From Aplectana chamaeleonis (Eukaryota > Nematoda > Chromadorea > Rhabditida > Cosmocercidae): 64,000 bases of DNA. The stretch is taken from contig JAPDOI010000963.1 of assembly GCA_029168955.1 (NCBI GenBank), positions 182,348-246,347 on the forward strand, in the 5' to 3' direction. This document shows, one piece after another, positions 56,684-64,000 of the stretch. Below the pieces are notes generated by a model. The model saw only the letters and a list, made by a program, of their open reading frames with translations, made no database searches and was not told where the DNA came from. A program made the translations under genes and the position numbers. Positions within the stretch are counted from its first letter, which is position 1. The number at the start of each line of letters is the position of its first letter.

Positions 56684-57465
56684 ACCCGCGCAAAGTTTTG
56701 TAAAAACGAGGAGCCATTGCTAAACTTGGCAAAAAAAAGTCCAATGCTTGTAATTTTTCTGAACGAGGACTTTTTTGGATTCTGAAAACGCTATCATATT
56801 CACAGCTCAAATCCCTCTCTAATAGTGTACTTTCTAAACCGAAGTTACCTGAAATCGCTTTGTTTTTGAACGAATTTGTTTTTGCGGTCGTTTTGCGAAA
56901 ACGACGCGCGCGGAAATGTGCGGCGAAACGTTGATTTATACGTCCAAGTAACAGAAGAGCAATCTCCATGTTTTCTTCATGCATAAGATGCCGGTGGGAC
57001 AGTCTGGAGATTCGTGCAGGTAGAATCTCGGAAATTACTTCATTAAACACGCTTTGGAAACTTTTGAAAAGTCTGACTTGTGTTGCGCAAACTTCTAAGG
57101 GTTAAATGAACGAGTACGAAAATTCCACGTGCATGAATCTCAAGGTTGTCCCACCTGCATCTAACACATGAAGAAAACGTGGAGATTGCTCTTCTATTAC
57201 TTGTACGATTACAAATAAAAGTTTCTCCGCACCTAGCCGCGCGAGACGTTTTCGAAAAGCTACCGCGAAAAAGATTTCATTCCGAAACAAAGCGCTTTTA
57301 GGGAGGTTCGGTCCGCAAAGTACATTATTAGGTAGGGATCCGGCCTGTGAATATCACAGAGTTTTCGGAATCCAAAAAAAGTCTTCGTTCAAAAAAGTTA
57401 CAAGCAAGTTTTTTTGCCAGGTTTGGAAAATGCTCCCCGTTTTTGCAAAACTTAGCGCGGGTATA
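56684..57465. mobile_element. 780-bp foldback with 380-bp arms
   Basis: The left arm from TACCCGCGCAAAGTTTTG pairs with the right arm ending CTTAGCGCGGGTA. Clear shared blocks include AGAAGAGCAATCTCCA, GTTTTCTTCATG and TTTTTTGGATTC. The centre is at about 57050-57105. Arms differ by roughly a fifth, so it is older than the 19.4-kb palindrome. Confidence 0.8.
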
Positions 57466-57644
57466 GTAGTTCTGAAATTACTGGCAAGTTTTCGAACGAA
57501 TGAAGATCGATAACACTTCGAAATTCAAATTTTCGAATTATGGAAAGGGAGCGAAAAAAACTTTTTCCGGTAGTTCCCTTTTGTGTTCACCTACACCTAT
57601 AATTTACGGGTCAATCTGTTCTTGGCTGCCCCCCCCGCTGACCG

Positions 57645-57881
57645 TCATATCAGCTCGTTATTGCAGCTGACAACAGGGTGGTCCAGCTTTGCCCCTGTTG
57701 GAAATTCATAGGCGTCACGAGCCGTGTCAGCATTGCCAATTGGGTAAGCAGGGTGTGACTCCATAGCGGACCAAACGTCCGATCTCGGCCAGTAGCTCAT
57801 GTTTTCGGCAAGTTTTACACCCTCGCCGGTGTCTGTCTGCTGAACCTGTGCATCAACTATGTATGCGTCATCAGCAGTCAT
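57645..57881 (-). CDS. Unrecognised 78-codon ORF
   Basis: The frame has a balanced composition (ADDAYIVDAQVQQTDTGEGV, then an acidic and aromatic middle and a C-terminal CNNELI) and ends before a C/G run. It has no signal peptide and no membrane span. It starts at an ATG after a stretch with stops. I do not recognise it. It could be the last exon of a gene or a coding-like repeat fragment. Confidence 0.25.
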   Translation of the reverse strand: MTADDAYIVDAQVQQTDTGEGVKLAENMSYWPRSDVWSAMESHPAYPIGNADTARDAYEFPTGAKLDHPVVSCNNELI

Positions 57882-58440
57882 TGGTCGCGACCTTCAACTT
57901 TGCAGGCGTTTTTCGTGTATTCCTATGCTCTCCCCTCTCTGGTTGTCATTACGAGTCGCCAGCGTTCAACCAGCGATTCATGGTGTTCATTCACGAAATT
58001 TTCGGATCTCGTCCCGATGTCCTTGTAGCGTTGCGTGCTAGTTATTGATCGATCCATTGCGCCGTGTTTGGACGGTGTGTTTTATTAGTGGAGGAGACAG
58101 ACGGCGGCCACTCGTCGTAATCCCACACAATGCTCATCATTACGGAATTCCACCTCATCCACCACCGGAAGTCATCCTCCTGTATTCCTCTGATTTTTGC
58201 AACTCGTTTTGCGTTTACTGATTCACTGAAAAAAATCTTTTTAAATGAAAATCAGATTGGTTGAACAGCTGATTGAGCAAACAAAACTTAACCGGCAAAG
58301 AAATCTGTACATTTCCTCCATTCATATGTCTGTTGTCCACTGCGATTCGCTATCAGCGTTATTTAGCCTACGCCCGATTTGACTCGTTGGCTTTAGGCCA
58401 TTCCTCTACTACTGGACACCTTATCAACTCATGACAAGGT
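57882..58440. other. Unassigned region
   Basis: Nothing is recognised beyond overlapping short frames. Confidence 0.35.
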
Positions 58441-58447
58441 GGAGAGT

Positions 58448-58790
58448 AGGGATGTGCGGAAACCTTCCAATTCCAAAACAGAAAACTCCAAGCTTGACCT
58501 TAGCAAAAACAGAAAAATTCCAGAAGTTTGAAACAAAAATCAATCTGTTCTAAATATTTGGGAACGAATCGAGAATTTATTCGGACTATATTCGGATACA
58601 CTCGGCTGTTCGTGTTCTCACATGAGGTCGGAATTTCGATTATTGGTATGGATTCAAAGTTTCGATTCATTCGGGAAATTGCTTTATTTCTTTATTGAAA
58701 GGTTTGTTTCTTTCGAAAATGGATTATTGGTTTTTTTATCCATTCGAAGTTTCATTCTATCCATTCGGGAAATGAAATTATTAGTTTTTT
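58448..58790. repeat. ATTCGGGAAAT-type degenerate repeats
   Basis: GGGATGTGCGGA at 58451 recalls the 52665 insert. 58650-58790 repeats CATTCGGGAAAT and TTCGAAGTTTCATT strings like those at 47500. Confidence 0.5.
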
Positions 58791-58799
58791 TTGGCTCAA

Positions 58800-59925
58800 T
58801 AACACAAATTGGAAGGGGGAGGGGGGTCAAAGAAAAATTTGGAACTCACGTCAGATTTTCGCCCACCCAGGGTTCCCTATTGTCCCTTGGGGGAAAATTG
58901 GGGACCGTTTGCGCACACGTAGGAATTTCTAAAACTCTCCTGGTGGGCAGAATTCTTACTTTTGTGCGAAATTCTTCCTCGCTTCCCCCCAAAAATGTTT
59001 CCATGTTAATTATCATCCGGCCTTCGGGGTGTCGAATGATTAATTAATTTGAATTGAAATGGGGCTTCAATCGAAAGTGAATACATATAAGCATTTAAAG
59101 ACAGTCACTGCTCGGACCACGCATTAAATTTGATTGTTAAATGCGGAAATGAACAAGTTTCGCGATAAGCCACAAGAAGCATTCGTTAGGGGAGGAGTTC
59201 TGTTTTTCGAACGCTGTATTACACTTCGACAAACCGCTCACAAAAAACAACCGAAAAAAAAATAAGTAGAAAAAATCGGTAACTTGTTCTTCAATCGAAT
59301 ATATTTGGTAATAATCATTGTTTTCGTCTTTCTTGTACTCTTTTTCGTAGCGTGTTTAATGAAGAATTAGAGTTCATTCGCTGTTTTTGTCTCTCCCTGT
59401 GTCTTCGCTCCTTTTTTCACTTCACATGCTAATTTAGGGTAATTTTTCGCCCACTTTAATATGTAGATGAAAGATGCATTGTTTAAGGGCTTGGAAAACT
59501 GATCAACTGTGAAAGTGATTGTGAAATGCGATATGTACATTTTTTTAAGAATACATGGATGTTCATAGGTTAGTGAGATGGTAGGCCCACGATCACGTGT
59601 GGAAGATTTCCACTTTTTCTCGTGACTCTTTTTAAGCTTATTTTATTCAACTATTTAACGTTTCTTCGAGTTTTTCCCATTATTTTGCGGTAAAGTTTTC
59701 TCTTTTAGAGCTTATCTCGTCAATAAAAGCTCTTTCCTATATTGTTGTGTTTCTAAAGTCTGTTTTATTTGGTTCTCTCATTCCTCTATTAGCAGTCTGG
59801 GATTGTCGTTCCAAGTTCGGAACCTATTCATCCATGTTTCTCTTTCGGCCCCATTTCTTCGCCTAACACAATACAAAACTATTTTAGCGTAAAGTGAGCA
59901 TAATGAAGTACCCTGCGAGGATGCT
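58800..59925. other. Unassigned region
   Basis: It is AT-rich. No gene was seen. Confidence 0.35.
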
Positions 59926-59929
59926 TTGC

Positions 59930-60560
59930 TGCGAATACTCTTTAAAACTGTCAGTGTCCTTTCTGCAAAAGCTTACAGATTTCGAAAAAGCACAAGTTCA
60001 GAACAGTAGCCGAACACAAAATTCAAAAATGCTTTTCTGCGCCGAAATAATTTCAGAGGGGATTTTTGAAGAGCTGACTACTAATGTGATATAAGTTTTT
60101 GGTTTTGCGGACGACGCAAATCAGTACCATCAAGCTACCGTTTTCGTCCGGAAATACCAAAAACTGATATTACATCCGTGTTCAGCACCTCAAATAACCC
60201 CAGAAACGACGACGTTTTGGGGCTGAAGAAACCATTGTGTGTTGCGAGTGTCCATCTACCGTTTTGAACTTGTAACTTCTCAAGATCTGGGTTGGAGAAG
60301 GGACACTCACAGCTTTCACTACTAGTACCAAAAAGCTGCATTCTCGCGACATACGTACAAACATCATTTCCAGGGTCAAGCACGGTTGCGAAAATTTCGC
60401 AAACGGGGTCACAAAAATTTGGGTCCGAAAGTGAATGTGTTACTGGGGATCCCGCAAAATCTCAGTCCAAAATGAGAATTTCGTGGATATCCCATAAATT
60501 ATCGATTACTTTTGGTCCCCAAGGGGAAAGATTGTAGGTTTTACGGTTTGAAGCCCGCTT
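59930..60560. repeat. Degraded ACAAGGG-family sequence
   Basis: GTTCAGCACCTCAAATAACC at 60180 and TTGTAACTTCTCAAGATC are family-like. 60085-60170 contains an imperfect inverted pair (AAGTTTTTGGTTTTG; AAATACCAAAAACTG). Confidence 0.4.
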
Positions 60561-61507
60561 GGGCTCAACTACTGAACGAATTTTCGGCGTCCGACACTCT
60601 TTAGTAATCAACTATAAACTGGCCGGACGCTCGGGGGAGGAGGGATCGCGAAAATCGCGCCTCGGGGAGTGGGGATCGCAAAAATTTTAGATTTTGGGAA
60701 AGTGTGGACGGGGGTCGCTCCGATTTCAGAAAAAATTACGCAACGCTGCGCTTGATCCCTGGTCATTTCGCTCTCACCGATCTACGCTAAAATAATATGG
60801 TATCAATTGTAAATGGTCAAACATGTATAATTGTTCGCATCTCTCTACCAGGGCCATTTCTTGAGAAAAAGGTGGTGCAGTTGCGGCCAAGACGCTGAAG
60901 TATACTATTACACTTTATTGTACCATTCGTTCTTCCAAATCAGCTATGATTTATCAGTGAGTTCTTGTTTCCACCGCTACGATCTTAGCTTTCGCCGTAT
61001 CACCTCCCCTACTTGATATATGGGAGATGATTTTTAAGATAATCCCGGTATCATATCCACATTATGGGCTTTTCGAGTTTTTTTTGCTTTGATAACGAAT
61101 TTTCGTTCGCATTGAACTCTCCTGTCTCCTGATTTTTCTGCATTGCATATTTATGAGCGATTGCTTTCAATTCATCGCGTGTTATTCAGTTGTGCTTGCA
61201 TGGTTTACATCATTTCATCATTGTTGTCTAATTTGGAGCGATCGATTAATATTCCTGAGAAAGTTGAAACTCTATTCCTGTTTGGAAGCTTCACACGCTG
61301 ATTCTGATACTCGCTTTCGCAGTTTTTTTTTTAAACTGAGGACTTCTTTTGAAAATTCCAATAAACCAAAAGCAACATGATCAATCGTTTATCTTCGATC
61401 ATTACTCTACCGTTTTCATTCATTTCGCACATTTTCATAACAACATCTTCAAAAACGGAGAAAGAGTGGTAGAGAGGTGATTTGGCAATCTTTCTGGCAA
61501 CCTAACG
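60561..61507. other. Unassigned region
   Basis: I see no supported feature. Confidence 0.35.
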
Positions 61508-62032
61508 TTGAAGGCAGTGTTCACGATGATTTTTCGTTCCCTAGCGTTTTTTCCACTAAAAGCAATACGTTGGTTACCAACTGTTACCAAAATTACGAAG
61601 AAACGGCGAGAAACGCATAAAATCGTCTTATTTCGGAGATATGCTTCTCTGACGTGGGACTAGTTGTCCGGTTAGATGAACATGTTCACGGTGGTTGTCA
61701 CCAGGTGGAAAAAATGGGGCTAACCGAAAATGGAAGAATATTTTAGACAGAACTTAAGGATTAGTTAGGGTCTGAAGGAAAGAACGGAGCAAATGCACAG
61801 AATAGAGAATCGGGTAAGACGGGTCCATAAACGATTTCACAATTGCCACAACAAACAGTTCCACTGGAGAGTAAAAGAAGCGGAGTGAGAGTAAAGTGGA
61901 TTTCGTGCCCTTCTGGTGCGTTTTTCGCGGTTTTCCTTCGTCATTTCAGTTCTACTCGGGGGCCAAACAATCGATTTAGCTTGATTAATCTAAAAATCAA
62001 TCGAAGATTATCGGCAGAACACTTCCTTTAAG
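61508..62032. mobile_element. Miniature element with AGGCAGTG-like ends
   Basis: It opens TTGAAGGCAGTGTTCACGAT and ends CAGAACACTTCCTTTAA. The interior differs from the other members. Confidence 0.6.
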
Positions 62033-62167
62033 TGTGCGCCACACACACGACTACCATTCCAGAATCTTATAAGCTTTTTCGAATGTGTTTTGGGCCTATA
62101 CATACAGTCGGCATTTATCACACTGATACTTTGCGTCTCCTTATTGTGCGTTGGTGCAAGTTCGGTG

Positions 62168-62325
62168 CGCGTATCTTCTGTTTCCGAGTGAAATTTATTT
62201 CCGTTCATCGCGTGCGTCTGCGCGCCTAGGCTACGTCTCCTTCTCTCACACTTTCTCGCTGTCTCTACCCTTGCTTCACCCAAGCGCGCGAGGGAACAGA
62301 GTAAATTTGGCTCGGAGACCAGAGA
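62168..62325. repeat. 160-bp dispersed segment, copy 2
   Basis: It matches 46695-46850 in order and spacing. Predicted frames in the two copies share SETYF/SEIYF and SARV/SARL-like strings. Confidence 0.7.
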
Positions 62326-62378
62326 GGGATATGTTATAACATATGCGCATAGACTTTGTCAGGCATTGATAATGTACT

Positions 62379-62450
62379 CTGTGGTTCTTGTGGTGTCTTA
62401 AGTGCGCAAACTCTGTGCCACAGAGTTTGCAGCCAACACACCACAAGAAC
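62379..62450. repeat. Stem-loop with two nested arms
   Basis: GTTCTTGTGGTGT and its inverse ACACCACAAGAAC enclose GCAAACTCTGTG with CACAGAGTTTGC. Confidence 0.8.
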
Positions 62451-63149
62451 TCATAAAGTATTATTGCGATCCCACGACGTGTACATTGGTTATTCTGAAT
62501 GAACCTTTGTTCAAGTCACTGCCCTTGCCTTCCCACACAAGGCTGGTACCAATTTACTGGACCCTGCAGGGATGGGAGGTTTGGGGCTGGGACTACTGAA
62601 CGTGCACCTGCCATGGGCTACGGTTGGGTTTGCCTCCAAAAGATTGTATGCTAGTCTCGCACCAAAACCCACCTGTAGCCCACCTTTTTACTCACTCATG
62701 GATTCTGGCTTTATTGTCCGTGGGTAGAGATTGGACGGCTCCGAACGTTCGGGGCTAAAGCGCCGCACTTGTCACCGCGCCAAATGTGCTCTCTGAATTT
62801 CAATACTTATTGATTAAAAATTCACTGGCCAATATCTGTGACCCACGTATTCCTCGTTATTGACAACCCGTTTTCTCATTTTTTTTTTGTGCCCGTTTTT
62901 GACAGAATGCTACCATTTCTGCGAGTTACATAAGTATACCGTTCGGCCGACCTCCTGGTTTTTTCAGTTTCATCTTTGCGCGCGAGACATGCGTAATCTC
63001 ATAACTTGATTGGAACGAAATTTTCCTGCTCCATAAGGCGGTGTAGCCAATTCGTTTTTTAAATCGAGTTATTCTTTATTTATTTTAGGAGTAAATTAGG
63101 TGAGGAGTCTCTTTTGAATACTACTACAGTTAGCCTTACCAAACAACCT
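62451..63149. other. Unassigned region with weak tRNA-like boxes
   Basis: On the minus strand TGGCGCGGTGA (62772-62782) and CGTTCGGAGCC (62738-62748) resemble A- and B-boxes, with 34-nt spacing. No gene was found. Confidence 0.25.
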
Positions 63150-63656
63150 GTAAAGGCAGCGTGCACGCTCGTAAACGTCGGTTGGAGATAATTACGGAAT
63201 ATAGAATGGAATGACTCAGAATACAACACCTACTGCATTTTTGAAGCGTCAAAAACAGCCCACAATGCTGCTACACGAGGTAAAGTTGGCCCCGCCCTGT
63301 GTTTCTCCACCCCCTCTATTTCACCCTGTTCCCCTCCAGAACAATGCGTTGCTGGGTCATTCCGCCGTTGGCTACGTTTGTAAGTGGTACAGTAAGTACA
63401 GTAAATGCGTAAACCACATACATCGACGATGGTGGGAATGACCCAGCTTTACCGTTTTCGTGCCGGACAGCAAATGGAAGGGGTAGGCCGAGCGAGACCA
63501 GCAATACGGGCGGGGCCACGACTATCGTGCAACGGCATTGTGGAGTCGTTTGACGCTTCAGAAAACTGCGTAGTTGTGCTGTATTCTGAGCCATTCCGTT
63601 CTATTTCCGTAATTCTATCTCAATCACGTTTACGAGCGTGCACGCCTGTCTTTAAA
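63150..63656. mobile_element. Miniature foldback, CTCGTAAACG family, copy 3
   Basis: It opens TAAAGGCAGCGTGCACGCTC and ends GAGCGTGCACGCCTGTCTTTAAA. The arms match the copies at 43286 and 54964. Confidence 0.88.
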
Positions 63657-64000
63657 TCCTGGTCCTTTTTTTCTAATTTCGTCCCGGGGGCCTGTAGCTC
63701 TGTCAAGTTCGGAGACATGATGCGATTCGGGCATCCGGCGCCAGAGTCCACGCAGGGTAAGTTAACCGGGCTGGCAACGGGAGTGGGTGGGCGTCTCGTA
63801 AGAAGTTTGGCCAAAGAGGGGAAAAATATAGATTTGGGGAGGACATCGTGAGAATTTTGTGGCTATGCTTCAGCCTAGGAGAGGAGGTTCTGTAACGGTT
63901 CCGGGCATTTTTCTCTCTGAAAATATCGCTCACTATGGGTCGTAGCTCCATCGAGCAACGCTCTGCTGAACCATGTCCGGCTCTGATGACACATGATGAC
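63657..64000. other. Unassigned flank
   Basis: Overlapping frames on both strands; nothing supported. Confidence 0.35.

Overview
The window looks like a gene-poor, repeat-dense stretch of a nematode genome, most likely a strongylid of the hookworm type. Two lines of evidence suggest this. The two recognisable non-LTR retrotransposons belong to endonuclease/reverse transcriptase types that I know as very abundant in hookworm-like worms. The space between them is packed with short inverted-repeat elements, microsatellites and strand-symmetric hairpins. I found no intact host gene, no rRNA and no functional tRNA. The species call is inference, not something the sequence proves.

Layout. About 0.84-8.4 kb is one RTE-type retrotransposon on the minus strand. 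It is cut by a 4.17-kb terminal-inverted-repeat (TIR) element at 2100-6272, which itself carries three smaller elements, and by a 444-bp insertion at 7517-7960. From 8.4 to 14.5 kb there are a tRNA-derived SINE-like sequence, several miniature elements and unassigned DNA. From 14.5 to 16.2 kb is a repeat family with ACAAGGGAA termini; degraded relatives recur near 35, 45, 50 and 60 kb. From 17.4 to 18.4 kb are long CA and ATT arrays. From 19 to 22.4 kb is a train of miniature elements, one interrupted by a near-perfect palindrome with 642-bp arms. At 24.2-29.1 kb an ACAAGGG element holds a miniature element and a 3.28-kb non-LTR retrotransposon with an 11-bp target duplication.

The second half has a fossil reading frame of a widespread transposon-associated protein at 33.6-33.95 kb, more hairpin elements at 36-45 kb, and an SL1-like leader before a small repetitive reading frame at 44.2 kb. 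A 5-kb region at 47.8-52.9 kb is bounded by inverted repeats and encloses a CCACAC minisatellite and a 150-bp satellite with three-unit higher-order structure. Large foldback elements lie at 53.2-53.9 and 56.7-57.5 kb, and three miniature elements sit head to tail at 54.0-55.4 kb.

No genes here work together in a pathway. The biology on display is transposition: autonomous retrotransposons (now dead), many non-autonomous DNA elements, and insertions within insertions that give a relative time order. I did not find a convincing new cellular system. The most unusual items are the back-to-back miniature elements sharing TTTAAA junctions, the long palindrome, the higher-order satellite and the fossil protein with its inverted 3' duplication.
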